Positions 24,841 through 33,577 of a DNA stretch of 42,930 nucleotides are shown here, one piece after another. The stretch covers positions 1 to 42,930 of the forward strand of contig JABJAL010000103.1 in NCBI GenBank assembly GCA_018669005.1, given 5' to 3'. Under the pieces are notes generated by a model. That model had not been told where the DNA came from. It saw only the letters and a list, made by a program, of their open reading frames with translations, and ran no database searches. Each line of letters starts with the position of its first letter. The stretch's first letter is position 1. A program made the translations under genes and the position numbers. The stretch is from Nitrospinaceae bacterium (GTDB taxonomy: Bacteria > UBA8248).

Positions 24841-25458
24841 ATGGAAAATAATGGGTTCCTAAATCAAGAAACATTGCACGACTACTATGGAGAGCCGAAC
24901 GAGCGCGCTGCGAAGAAGCAAATGGAAAAGCTTGAAAAGCACAGTCGGCATTTCATTTCACTTTCTCCTTTTTTCGTATTGTCCACTTCGAGTTCTGAGG
25001 GAACGGACGCATCCCCTAGAGGTGATGCTCCCGGATTCGTTACTGTTTTGGACGATCATACCCTGCTAATACCTGACCGAATGGGGAACAATAGGGTGGA
25101 TTCTATGCACAACATCATGGAAAATCCGAATGTCGGAATGCTCTTTCTTGTCCCTGGGATGAACGAGACTTTGCGTATAAACGGTAAGGCGCGGGTGATT
25201 ACCGATGAAAAACTTCTCAAGCCGATGTCGGTCAAAGGAAAGAGCCCCAAGTCTGCTTTGATCGTTGAAATAGACGAGGTTTATATGCACTGTGCAAAAG
25301 CCTTGATGCGTTCTCATCTTTGGGACTCTGAACGCCACATTGAGCGGAGTTCGTTTCCGACTCTTGGGCAAGTTTTCAAAGACCAGGTTGGAAGTGACCA
25401 GGATGCCGAAGAAATCGAGAAATTAGTGCAGGAGGGCTACGTTACTCGGCTCTATTGA
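24841..25458 (+). CDS. PPOX-fold (pyridoxamine phosphate oxidase-like) flavoprotein
   Basis: A 205-residue split-barrel protein with FFVLSTSSSEGTDASPRGDA (FMN-phosphate contacting strand and loop), LLIPDRMGNNRVDSMHNI and VGMLFLVPGMNETLRINGKA. This is the arrangement of the MSMEG_1061/DR2398-type PPOX subfamily, larger than classical PdxH-like domains because of N- and C-terminal extensions. Members bind FMN or F420 and reduce small molecules; the substrate of this subfamily is generally unknown. The start ATG has AAAGGAG 8 bases upstream. It is isolated, with 507 bases before it and 111 after. No signal peptide is visible, so it is cytoplasmic. Confidence 0.85.
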   Translation: MENNGFLNQETLHDYYGEPNERAAKKQMEKLEKHSRHFISLSPFFVLSTSSSEGTDASPRGDAPGFVTVLDDHTLLIPDRMGNNRVDSMHNIMENPNVGMLFLVPGMNETLRINGKARVITDEKLLKPMSVKGKSPKSALIVEIDEVYMHCAKALMRSHLWDSERHIERSSFPTLGQVFKDQVGSDQDAEEIEKLVQEGYVTRLY

Positions 25459-25569
25459 TTATGGTTGAGTTTGGGATTGTTTCTTATGTCGTTAATGAAT
25501 TCGGATTTATGATTTACCGAATTTTCGCTGTTTATAATAGGAGAAATACTCCTGATACCTTTTGAGATC

Positions 25570-26412
25570 GTGGCCTTAGTTCCATCTTTCTTATTTTCAT
25601 TTTCATCTATTATGACACGCCGGGGTTTGGAAGGGAGTACCCCTCACACCGGAAGTTTTGTAGTGCTGATTGTTAATTTTTTGGCGTTTCTCTTCGCTCT
25701 TTTATTAATAGATTTTTCTCAGATCTTTTTTTCATGGCATTGGTTCGCGTTTATGGCGGCGGGAATTTCGTCTCCAGCGATCTCTTTGTTTTTTTTGTAT
25801 CGATCAATTTCTCATTTTGGGGTTGCGCCGACGAACGCTCTTGTTAATTCTCATGCTTTTTTCGGTCCTCTTTTGGCTATTTTTATTCTTGGCGAGCGTC
25901 CGCACCCAGCCTTATGGTTTGGTATTGCTCTTCTCCTCGTGGGAGTCTGGTTTCTGATGGGTGGAAGAGATCTTAGGGAAAAATTGAAGTATATCTGGAT
26001 TCCATTGATGTCAGCCCTGGCTTTTGCTTTGGCCCATAATTTGAGGAAAATTGGTTTCGGAGGGATGGATTCTCTGCTTTTTGGTGGTTTCTTGCAGGGT
26101 GCATCGGCCGTGCTCGTCGGTCCTTTTATACTTAAATTGGCGACAGGAGGGCGGGCTTATGTATTCAACCGAAAATCAATTTTATTTTTTCTCATAGCTG
26201 GGCTGGCAATGTCGTTCGCTTTGTTTTCTCTTCTCTTTGCCCTGCGTGGGGGGCGAGTTTCGCTTGTTGGTCCTATTATGGCTACGGGGCCATTATTTGC
26301 CTTGATTCAGACAAAGTTTTTTTTGGGTGGGAGGGAAAAACTAACTCCTCGTATTATCGGCGGTGCATGCCTTATCGTGATTGGAGTGGTGGTAGTTACT
26401 TCCTTGAAATAA
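25570..26412 (+). CDS. EamA/DMT-family transporter
   Basis: A 280-residue integral membrane protein with about ten hydrophobic segments in two EamA halves. Typical features are GVAPTNALVNSHAFFGPLLA and ILGERPHPALWFGIALLLVG in the first half, and a second half ending LTPRIIGGACLIVIG. It would export or exchange a small metabolite. The start is uncertain: GTG 25570 gives a short first membrane segment and has no clear site. The open frame extends upstream with only CTG or ATA codons, and a GGAG at 25540 sits 8 bases before CTG 25552. It lies immediately upstream of the SRP RNA gene. Base composition is visibly AT-rich compared with the first 15 kb. Confidence 0.85.
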   Translation: MALVPSFLFSFSSIMTRRGLEGSTPHTGSFVVLIVNFLAFLFALLLIDFSQIFFSWHWFAFMAAGISSPAISLFFLYRSISHFGVAPTNALVNSHAFFGPLLAIFILGERPHPALWFGIALLLVGVWFLMGGRDLREKLKYIWIPLMSALAFALAHNLRKIGFGGMDSLLFGGFLQGASAVLVGPFILKLATGGRAYVFNRKSILFFLIAGLAMSFALFSLLFALRGGRVSLVGPIMATGPLFALIQTKFFLGGREKLTPRIIGGACLIVIGVVVVTSLK

Positions 26413-26549
26413 GGGTTACTTGGGCCTTTGTGGCTGATTATTTCCTGCCCTTTCCAAATGGGTGTGGGCCGCGATAGGATAATTATAGAAGCAGGGCGGA
26501 AAACAGAGTGCTTGCCGCCAGCGTCAAATTCGATTCCATTCGAGGTATC

Positions 26550-26686
<137 letters not shown>

Positions 26687-26752
26687 CTTTGAATGGTTAT
26701 TCTTTCTGTTTGGATTTCGCTTTCTCTCAGTCAATGGTGAGAGGTCTGTAGT

Positions 26753-28459
26753 ATGAATTTCATCGGCAGTGCACGAAAATGGCGGCCTCAGCGGTTTGAA
26801 GATCTTGTTGGTCAGGAACATATTCGCCGTACCTTCTCCAATGCACTGGAAGCTGGTCGTATCGCATCGGCCTATCTTTTTAGTGGAACACGTGGCGTGG
26901 GGAAAACAACAACGGCGCGGATACTCGCTAAATCCCTTAATTGTGAGTCCTCAGATAATCCAGTAGCCGAGCCCTGTAATAAATGTTCTTCGTGTGAGGA
27001 GATAAGCCAGGGCTCCCATCCTGATGTTCTTGAAATAGACGGAGCCACATACACGGGAGTGGATCACGTACGAGAGCTTCGCGAAGGATTGAGGTACCGG
27101 CCTGCTAGAGGACGCTATAAGACACTCATAATCGATGAAGTTCACATGTTATCGAAGGGTGCATTCAATGCACTTCTCAAAACCCTCGAAGAACCACCAC
27201 CGCATGTTGTTTTCATTTTCGCTACTACAGAGTTGCAGCGAGTGCCGGATACGATTCTGAGTCGTTGTCAGGTTTTTGAATTTCGACGCATCGCTACAAA
27301 TGTTATAGCCGAGCAGCTTTCACGTATCGTTAAAGAGCAGAACTTGGAAGTTGAAGAAGATGCACTCGTCCTGTTGGCGCGGATGGGCGAGGGAAGCATG
27401 CGTGATGCGCAATCCTTGCTGGATCAGGTAATCGCTTTCTCCGGCAATGGTGTTTTGACCGCTAGTGAGGTGGAGGGTGTTCTCGGTGTTCCATCTTCTG
27501 AGGTATACCGAAATATTGTTACTGCTATGATTGAGCGCGATGCCCACGCCGCGTTGCTCGAACTGAACAATCTTTTTGATGCGGGTCACGATCTTCGTCT
27601 TTTTTGTGGGAATCTCCTTGAATTTCTGCGTGACATAATGGTTTTTCAGTCGGCTGGTGAAGACGATACGCTCTTTAACCTTGGCCCCTCTGAGATAGGG
27701 CAGCGCAAGGCTCTTGCTGGTAGACTTTCCTTTCCTGAAGCCCATCAGGCTTATTCCATTTTACAAAGCGGGGAGATCGAACTGCGTGCATCCACGCACC
27801 CGCGAATGACGCTAGAACTGGCCCTCCTCCGGATGTGCCGCCTCAGGAATATCGCCGAACTGGGGCCCATGATAGAAAAGCTTGAATCTAAGCAACCAAT
27901 TACGCCTTCTTTGGGTGTTCCCTCGCGGGCTGGGGCGGCATCGTCTGATTTTCGCTCAACCGCATCCATGAAAGAGGAAAAGGGGGATAAGGATGTTGCC
28001 GATAAAGGTGCCTCCCCTCCTGTGGCAAGTGCAGTTCAGGTGTCCTGGGATATAGAAGAGGCGGGCCGGATATGGGCCGAAGCTGTTAGATCCCTTCGTC
28101 CGGCTCAGCGTGAGCTTTTGAAAGGGGTTGATGCTGATCTGCGTTCTGGGGGCACTATAAAATTATCTCTCCCGGTTGATAATGGTCATGCTCAAGCATT
28201 TGAAATGATCCAGCAGGCGGTTCCTTCTATTGAGGCATTTTTTGGTTCGGAGGCTCCATGGCCCGTACGGGTGATACTTGAGAAACTTTCTGTAAGCGAG
28301 CCGTCTCCCCCCGAAGACTCCGTGGATGTTGGGGAGAGGCAGAAAATAAAAGAAACCGAAGAAACTTTTATTCAGGAAGTGATAGATATATTTGACGGTC
28401 AAATTTCGAATATCCGGCCTGCCAGGAACAGGGGCGGTAAAACTAATGGAGATAGGTAA
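26753..28459 (+). CDS. dnaX: DNA polymerase III subunit gamma/tau
   Basis: A 568-residue clamp-loader ATPase. It shows the N-terminal signature ARKWRPQRFEDLVGQEHI, Walker A GTRGVGKTTTA, the zinc-binding cysteines (LNC, then CNKCSSC), Walker B LIIDEVHML, and sensor/arginine-finger region ILSRCQVFEF. Domain III follows and the C-terminal 200 residues form a tau-like extension ending in a basic tail (RPARNRGGK). It loads the beta clamp and organises the replisome. GAGAGG lies 8 bases before the ATG. The stop TAA overlaps the ATG of ybaB by one base, so the two are translationally coupled. No slippery A-run of the E. coli type is evident. Confidence 0.97.
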   Translation: MNFIGSARKWRPQRFEDLVGQEHIRRTFSNALEAGRIASAYLFSGTRGVGKTTTARILAKSLNCESSDNPVAEPCNKCSSCEEISQGSHPDVLEIDGATYTGVDHVRELREGLRYRPARGRYKTLIIDEVHMLSKGAFNALLKTLEEPPPHVVFIFATTELQRVPDTILSRCQVFEFRRIATNVIAEQLSRIVKEQNLEVEEDALVLLARMGEGSMRDAQSLLDQVIAFSGNGVLTASEVEGVLGVPSSEVYRNIVTAMIERDAHAALLELNNLFDAGHDLRLFCGNLLEFLRDIMVFQSAGEDDTLFNLGPSEIGQRKALAGRLSFPEAHQAYSILQSGEIELRASTHPRMTLELALLRMCRLRNIAELGPMIEKLESKQPITPSLGVPSRAGAASSDFRSTASMKEEKGDKDVADKGASPPVASAVQVSWDIEEAGRIWAEAVRSLRPAQRELLKGVDADLRSGGTIKLSLPVDNGHAQAFEMIQQAVPSIEAFFGSEAPWPVRVILEKLSVSEPSPPEDSVDVGERQKIKETEETFIQEVIDIFDGQISNIRPARNRGGKTNGDR

Positions 28460-28776
28460 TGCTTAAAGGTGGTATGGGGAACTTGATGAAGCAGGCCCGC
28501 CAGATGCAGGACAAGATTGCGAAAATTCAAGAAGAGATGGCCGCTAAGACAGTTGAAGCTGCTGCAGGTGGTGGAATGGTCAAGGCCGTTGCGAATGGAG
28601 CCGGTGATTTACTTTCTGTAAAAATTGAAAAAGATGTTGTTGACCCCGAAGACATCGAAATGCTTGAAGATCTTGTTCGTGCGGCCTGCAGCGAGGCAAT
28701 AAAAAAAGGACGAGATATGGCGGCTGAAGAAATGAAAAAGCTTACTGGTGGAATGAAAATACCGGGTCTAATGTAG
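28459..28776 (+). CDS. ybaB: YbaB/EbfC family nucleoid-associated protein
   Basis: This 105-residue protein begins MLKGGMGNLMKQARQMQDKI and contains the conserved ANGAGDLLSVKIEKDVVDPED core, which together identify the YbaB/EbfC family of small dimeric DNA-binding proteins. Length is as expected (about 100-110). It binds DNA with little specificity and is usually encoded between dnaX and recR, as here. Its start overlaps the dnaX stop by one base (TAATG). A double zinc-ribbon gene follows after 12 bases instead of recR directly. Confidence 0.95.
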   Translation: MLKGGMGNLMKQARQMQDKIAKIQEEMAAKTVEAAAGGGMVKAVANGAGDLLSVKIEKDVVDPEDIEMLEDLVRAACSEAIKKGRDMAAEEMKKLTGGMKIPGLM

Positions 28777-28788
28777 GGTGAGTGCGGG

Positions 28789-29067
28789 GTGACGCGTACA
28801 AATTCGCCATCCAATTCCGGACTGAAATGTGGAAACTGTGGCGCTCGAATTTCTACGAGCGATCCTGTATGCCCTTCGTGTAGTGCGCGCCTAGTCTCCG
28901 CTCTTTGTGAAAGATGTGGTTTTAGAGGGCCTCGAGAACAGTTCCTTTTTAGCCGATGTCCCGCATGTGGGCATCGAGCGGATATCGGCTCAAAATTTAT
29001 CGGCCCGCTCCTATTGGTTGGGCTGCTTACTGTGCTACTAGCTATGTTTTTTTCAATAACAAAATAA
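28789..29067 (+). CDS. Double zinc-ribbon protein with C-terminal membrane anchor
   Basis: A 92-residue protein with four CxxC pairs (CGNC, CPSC, CERC, CPAC) forming two zinc ribbons in the first 65 residues, followed by one hydrophobic segment (FIGPLLLVGLLTVLLAMFF) at the C-terminus. I know of no named family for exactly this pairing; it resembles generic DZR/zinc-ribbon membrane proteins. The start is GTG 28789, with GGGTGAG a few bases upstream. It is inserted between ybaB and recR, in tight spacing (12 and 29 bases), so it is part of that operon. A role linked to membrane attachment of nucleic-acid or redox partners is speculative. Confidence 0.7.
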   Translation: MTRTNSPSNSGLKCGNCGARISTSDPVCPSCSARLVSALCERCGFRGPREQFLFSRCPACGHRADIGSKFIGPLLLVGLLTVLLAMFFSITK

Positions 29068-29096
29068 ATTTTAGATACTTATATGGAGTGTGGCGA

Positions 29097-29705
29097 ATGC
29101 CGCTCGACCAATTTCCCGCGATTCAAGAGTGTATCGATGCTTTCCGCCGTCTTCCCGGCATAGGGCCCAAGGGTGCACAGAGAATAGTATTTCATTTGCT
29201 TACCCAAGATCCCGAGGCCGCATCGCTAATCGCTGAAAAATGTGAATCTCTTCATGACCGCGTAAATCTGTGTGAGCGGTGTCATATTTTGGTGGAAGGT
29301 GAGGCAGGTGGTGAAGATTGTTCTATATGCGGAGGACGTGATCCGTCCGTTATTTGTGTTGTTCAAGAGCCCGCAGATGTTTTTTCGATAGAGAGAGCAA
29401 GTGGGTTCCGTGGAAGATTTCATGTTCTGATGGGGGTCATTTCGCCCTTAGACGGCGTGAATCCCGAGGATCTCACTATTGGAGATTTGATAGATTGCAT
29501 TAAAAAGGATGGAGTGAAAGAGGTTATCTTGGCATTGAATCCGAATATGGCAGGCGAGGGAACTTCTCTTTATCTAGCGACGGTGCTTAAACCATTTGGT
29601 GTACGTGTTACGCAATTAGCCCAAGGGCTGCCGATGGGTAGCCATCTTGAATATGCAGACGAACTTACTCTTTCCCGTTCTATCGAGGGAAGAAAAGAAC
29701 TTTAA
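29097..29705 (+). CDS. recR: Recombination mediator RecR
   Basis: A 202-residue protein with the N-terminal helix-hairpin-helix (FRRLPGIGPKGAQRIVFHLL), a Cys4 zinc finger (CERCHILVEG with a second pair CSICGG), and a Toprim domain (ICVVQEPADVFSIE, followed by GVISPLDGVNPEDL). It works with RecF/RecO to load RecA at gaps. I use ATG 29097 because GGAG lies 8 bases upstream and RecR proteins start with a short M-x-x-D/F sequence; the open frame extends 47 codons upstream through the preceding zinc-ribbon gene in another frame. It is last in the dnaX operon, converging on the cyclophilin gene with 10 bases between stops. Confidence 0.97.
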   Translation: MPLDQFPAIQECIDAFRRLPGIGPKGAQRIVFHLLTQDPEAASLIAEKCESLHDRVNLCERCHILVEGEAGGEDCSICGGRDPSVICVVQEPADVFSIERASGFRGRFHVLMGVISPLDGVNPEDLTIGDLIDCIKKDGVKEVILALNPNMAGEGTSLYLATVLKPFGVRVTQLAQGLPMGSHLEYADELTLSRSIEGRKEL

Positions 29706-29715
29706 CAAAAGTGTC

Positions 29716-30537
29716 TTATTTTTTTAATCTAACTGATATGATCTTAATGTCTTGAACTGGTTTGCTGCCTTGGCCCACCTTAACGTCACCAATTTTTTCG
29801 ATAATTTCCATGCCTTTGACCACTTTCCCGAATACGGTGTGTTTGCCTGTAAGGTGAGGTGTGTCTACTAGATTGATGAAAAACTGCGAGCCATTCGTGT
29901 TGGGCCCCGAGTTCGCCATAGCGATAACGCCCTTCAGGGGGGGGTGAGATTTAAGCTCGCTAGAGAAAATGTACCCTTGATTCTCATATACATTTTTGAT
30001 GGTCATTTCTTTGAGTTTTTTTTGTATCTCGCTTTTTCGATCGTCGAGTTCTTTTTGGGAGCGAATACCCATCGATCTGAATAGCGGCATTAAGATGAAG
30101 CGCTGATAGTCCTGTTGGGTACGAACCGGTAGATAACGATGTATTGCGCCTTTGTCCTGAATGGCTTTCAGTTTTCCAAGACCAAGATCCGAGGCATTGA
30201 TCTCGTCTTCGAACTGGTATCCGGGGCCCCCGGTGCCGTTTCCCTTAGGATCGCCACCTTGAATCATGAAGCCCTTAATTACGCGATGAAAAACGATGCC
30301 GTCATAAAAATTCCCCTTCATTTTTTTTTCGGTTTTAAAATTTCTGTACTCTTTTGTTCCTTCCGCAAGACCGATGAAATTCGCCACTGTTTTGGGTGCA
30401 GATTTCTTGAAGAGTTCAAGGTGGATATCACCCTGTGATGTTTTCATGATGGCAACGGGGTTGGATTCTTCAGCTCCAAAGGCAAGAAAAGGTTGGAGGG
30501 AAAATAACAGCACCGCAAATGAGAGGAGGAACCTCAT
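29716..30537 (-). CDS. Secreted cyclophilin-type peptidyl-prolyl isomerase with an insert
   Basis: A 273-residue protein with an N-terminal Sec signal (MRFLLSFAVLLFSLQPFLAFGA). Cyclophilin motifs are VIKTSQG-like start, GIVFHRVIKGFMIQGGDP (catalytic Arg85), then AMANSGPNTNGSQFFI and TVFGKVVKGM. Between FEDEINA (about 114) and PPLKGVIAM (about 200) there is an extra, largely helical stretch of some 80 residues rich in Lys and Glu, absent from classical cyclophilins of about 165 residues. It should act in the periplasm on proline bonds of exported proteins; the insert may bind clients. ATG 30537 has AGGAG 7 bases upstream. tRNA-Ser(GCU) lies upstream on the same strand. Confidence 0.9.
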   Translation of the reverse strand: MRFLLSFAVLLFSLQPFLAFGAEESNPVAIMKTSQGDIHLELFKKSAPKTVANFIGLAEGTKEYRNFKTEKKMKGNFYDGIVFHRVIKGFMIQGGDPKGNGTGGPGYQFEDEINASDLGLGKLKAIQDKGAIHRYLPVRTQQDYQRFILMPLFRSMGIRSQKELDDRKSEIQKKLKEMTIKNVYENQGYIFSSELKSHPPLKGVIAMANSGPNTNGSQFFINLVDTPHLTGKHTVFGKVVKGMEIIEKIGDVKVGQGSKPVQDIKIISVRLKK

Positions 30538-30797
30538 GTATGAACTCCTGTTTTTTTTATCGGACCTTTGATAGTTAGTTGCGAACCATAACCAGGTGGT
30601 TTGAAATTAGAAATGTGCCCCCAAAAGGGCCCGTTCACGTATCACTAACACTAACGATACAGGGAAATTTCATTGATTTCTAGTGCCGAAATAAAACAGG
30701 AAATTTTCGTGGAACTCATTTTGCTGAATGTGAAATTTGAAGTTTAAAAAAATGACAAGAAATAGGATTCTTGGGTGATAGTAAATGTTGACAAAAA

Positions 30798-30889
<92 letters not shown>

Positions 30890-31021
30890 GCGTCAATATT
30901 TTCAAATTTTTTGGAGCCGCCCGGCAGGCTGCGGCATCTCTTTCCCGCTAAGATTGGGCTTATCCGGTCGTTCTGTCAACGGGAGAAGGCGTAATCGTTC
31001 CTGTTGGTGGTTTTCCTTATC

Positions 31022-31150
31022 TTACTTCTTGCTCTGCTTTGGTTTACGTATTTCGAGGAAAGATTTAAAGCTTTCTTGGTTATCTTTGCTAGCCAGGTGG
31101 TTTTGAATTGTCGCCTCCCCCAATTTTTCATTAATGCCAGATGCCACACC
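31022..31150 (-). pseudogene. Remnant of an enoyl-CoA hydratase/isomerase C-terminus
   Basis: On the minus strand the frame ending TAA at 31022-31024 reads ...LGEATIQNHLASKDNQESF followed by FLEIRKPK. This closely follows the crotonase C-terminal pattern LE.E......SeD..EG..AFlEKRkP. Upstream of about residue 45 from the stop the similarity ends and the frame runs into the CapA-like gene, so no complete crotonase exists. It is best read as a decayed fragment left after gene loss. A fortuitous match is possible. The remainder of the 30890-31266 spacer shows nothing else. Confidence 0.4.
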
Positions 31151-31266
31151 CGAACGGAAAAGTCCATTATCTCCCGAATTGTCAGTGGTAGGGATGAAAA
31201 ATTTCCGAAGTTTACAGAGCGGGTGAATTATCCATTGTTGATTGTAGTTGAAAAATCTAATCGAAT

Positions 31267-32379
31267 TTATGCGGTGGACACTTCTAGGCCTTTGATAACA
31301 GCGACCTCGTTTTCCACGGTAATTTCGGTATTGACCTTGGATGATAGGTTGCAAACGTGATCAACAATTTTGCCCCCCTCGTCTCGATTCGCTTGCAGTA
31401 ATTCGATGAAATTATCATTGTTACGACGAACGGGTGCAAAAGCTATATCCACAAGGTGGCGATCACGAATCGTGCAATATACGATAAGACCATCTAGGTT
31501 CTTGTTTCTCATCCTCTCCCAATCAAAGACAAAATTTCCCATGCTGTAGAAGATAGGACGATCCTGCCATATTTCAATTTCTTGAAGAACGTGCGGGTGA
31601 TGACCGATCACGATGTCAGCGCCAGCCTCGATTGCCGCATGGCCTATCGCTCGTTGGTAGTCGGCGACTACGCTACTTCCCGAAACGCCCCAATGACAAG
31701 AAGCAACGACAATATCTACCTCCTCACGCAATCGCCTGACATCATTTTTCATGGCCTCTAATTCGGTCGGGTCAGGTGTTGTGACAACGAGCGGCGGCAC
31801 CCCCGGCATTTCGAGTGCTCGTGGACCAGGCTGATAGGCGGTTGTCGCTTTGATGGTGGCCACCCCTGGGGTGTCTGTGCCAGCAGCATGACCAACGGGC
31901 CAGAAAACGGAGGTGTAGCTGAGAAAGCCAAACTGTACTCCGCCTCGCTCAACAATAGCCGGGCGTCTTGCTTCCTCTAGGTTGCGACCTGCGCCGCAAT
32001 GCCCGATTTTTGCAGTGTCGAGCGTAGAGAGTGAATTGAGTATTGTCTGGCTGCCGTAGGTGACGTTGCTTGCGCAACTTACGGCGGCGAATCCAGCGGC
32101 CTCAAGCCCCTTCACCATTTCCGGGTGAGAGTGATGCCATAAATATTTGTGTTGAATGTCTGGTTTTTTAGGATCTGTGGAGGGGGGTGAGAGCGGGCTC
32201 TCAAGTTGTCCGAAGAGCAGATCGGCAGAGTGTAATGCCGGCATGACATGTTTGAAGGCGTCCGCAGGGTTGGTCCTGTTCTGAATATTAGTGTCTCCGA
32301 TTAAAATCATTTTTACATGTTCGTCGTCCTTGGTGATTTCCCGTGGCCATTGCGCTATTTTATTGGTTTTTGAAGTCAC
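31267..32379 (-). CDS. CapA-family metallophosphatase-like protein
   Basis: A 370-residue protein of the CapA/PGA_cap family (calcineurin-like fold). Motifs in order: KMILIGDTNIQ (metal Asp), GQLESPLS, SCASNVTYGS (where most members have NNH; here the His is Val), VASCHWGVSG, and IGHHPHVLQEIE; SMGNFVFDW closes the domain. The family is named for poly-gamma-glutamate synthesis but most members are uncharacterised and many occur in catabolic settings. No signal peptide is visible. I prefer GTG 32379 (GGGAGAT about 6-8 bases upstream) over an in-frame TTG five codons earlier that overlaps this site. It diverges from the Asp/Glu racemase-like gene. Confidence 0.85.
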   Translation of the reverse strand: MTSKTNKIAQWPREITKDDEHVKMILIGDTNIQNRTNPADAFKHVMPALHSADLLFGQLESPLSPPSTDPKKPDIQHKYLWHHSHPEMVKGLEAAGFAAVSCASNVTYGSQTILNSLSTLDTAKIGHCGAGRNLEEARRPAIVERGGVQFGFLSYTSVFWPVGHAAGTDTPGVATIKATTAYQPGPRALEMPGVPPLVVTTPDPTELEAMKNDVRRLREEVDIVVASCHWGVSGSSVVADYQRAIGHAAIEAGADIVIGHHPHVLQEIEIWQDRPIFYSMGNFVFDWERMRNKNLDGLIVYCTIRDRHLVDIAFAPVRRNNDNFIELLQANRDEGGKIVDHVCNLSSKVNTEITVENEVAVIKGLEVSTA

Positions 32380-32767
32380 CGTATTATCTCCCAAATAAGG
32401 TCACGAAATTTCTACCTGGTAGGGCAATGTACCGAAAATTCGGCCCGCTCCAGCCGGAAGGTCGTCACCATCTATTAAATTTAGGCCCCAAGTTTACCCT
32501 TTGATGGCTGAATAGCTCAACGAGAGTTGTGTCAAAATGGCACGATGGGAGAAAGGGTATAATGCGCCCAGGAAAAAGCCTCGAATTGCACTCAATTAGG
32601 AGTATTAGAGATTTCTACTTGTGGGTGTCTGTGATCAAGTATCCGGCATAAGGAAGGGGAGGCATGGTATATTCAGAATGTTTGATGATGGTCTTTTTTA
32701 TTAAGAATTTAATAAAATGAGCCTTGGTCGATTGGCTAAAAGTTAAAAGATACTAGAAAGGGGAGAA
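32380..32767. other. 388-base divergent spacer
   Basis: This spacer separates the leftward CapA-like gene from the rightward racemase-fold gene and must hold both promoters. It is AT-rich from about 32600 on. I found no tRNA, riboswitch core or strong inverted repeat. An 18-codon ORF (ATG 32664 after GGGGAGGC) is present but its site-to-start spacing of 2 bases is poor, so I do not annotate it. Confidence 0.4.
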
Positions 32768-33478
32768 ATGATGGATTGGAAAAAGAAGTTGGGTTTTATC
32801 GTCCCCTCATGGAATACAGTGATGGAGTACGAATGCCAGCGCATGGCTCCGGAGGGTGTTTCTGTTCATTTCACCCGAGTGGATCATGGTATAGGTGCGG
32901 AAAAACAAGTTGAAGAGGTTCCCCAGTTGGCGGAGCTTCTTGGGCATGCCAACCTCGATGCTATTTGCTTTGGCTGCACTGTTGCGAGCTTTGTTCGGCC
33001 TGGTATTGATCAAGAAATTTCAGAAATTATAGAACAGAAGACAAATGTTCCGGCAACCACCACTACAACTGCCATAATTCAAGCTTTGCGAGAGATGGAT
33101 GTTTCTCGTCTTGCTTTGGCTTCCCCTTACCGGCAAGAGCTAAATGATCGTCTCATTCAATTTTTAGATGGTTATGGGTTTGAGGTTACTCGGGAGCGTG
33201 GGCTTAATATCAGAGGGGCCTCTTTTTTGCCTCCGGAGGAAGTCGAAGCCCTGGCCAGGGAGGTTGATACGCCTGATGCGGACGCTATTTTAATCAGCTG
33301 TACAAATATCCGCTCTCTCGAGGTCATAGATCAGCTTGAAGCTGATCTTGGAAAGCCGGTGCTTACGAGCAATGCGGCGGCTCTTTGGTACACTCTTCGC
33401 GTGGCAGGTTTTGAAGAGCCCGCCACTGCGGGGGGCACATTGTTGCGCGACCATCTCTCGACAGTTTCCCACCCTTGA
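32768..33478 (+). CDS. Asp/Glu racemase-fold enzyme (maleate isomerase/arylmalonate decarboxylase-like)
   Basis: A 236-residue protein of the Asp/Glu racemase superfamily. The N-terminus GFIVPSWNTVMEYE matches the P-S-x-N-T substrate loop of maleate cis-trans isomerase and arylmalonate decarboxylase. Two catalytic-region cysteines are visible, Cys70 (FGCTVAS) and Cys178 (ISCTNIR), as in racemase/isomerase members with a Cys pair; decarboxylases keep one. A maleate-isomerase or related diacid isomerase is the best reading. Two adjacent ATGs (32768, 32771) share the GGGAG site; the second has the better spacing. The D-2-hydroxyacid dehydrogenase follows after about 100 bases on the same strand, consistent with metabolism of a hydroxy or unsaturated acid. 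Confidence 0.85.
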   Translation: MMDWKKKLGFIVPSWNTVMEYECQRMAPEGVSVHFTRVDHGIGAEKQVEEVPQLAELLGHANLDAICFGCTVASFVRPGIDQEISEIIEQKTNVPATTTTTAIIQALREMDVSRLALASPYRQELNDRLIQFLDGYGFEVTRERGLNIRGASFLPPEEVEALAREVDTPDADAILISCTNIRSLEVIDQLEADLGKPVLTSNAAALWYTLRVAGFEEPATAGGTLLRDHLSTVSHP

Positions 33479-33577
33479 ATTTTAGAAGGTTCAATCGATG
33501 CGCAATGCTTTTTCTGCGTTATAAAAAAATCTGGGTAGTGTTTGTTTGCGCTAAAAGTTATTTCGGGCGAGCCGCTC

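Noticed and set aside
26413-26549. Promoter search upstream of the SRP RNA gene
   Set aside because: AT-rich hexamers such as ATAATT occur, but no -35/-10 pair with sound spacing to 26550 was found.
31004-31360. 118-codon plus-strand open frame next to the CapA-like gene
   Set aside because: No recognisable motif or ribosome-binding site, and it overlaps the end of the CapA-like gene and the crotonase remnant.
32664-32720. 18-codon ORF after GGGGAGGC
   Set aside because: The site lies only 2 bases from the ATG and the peptide has no support.
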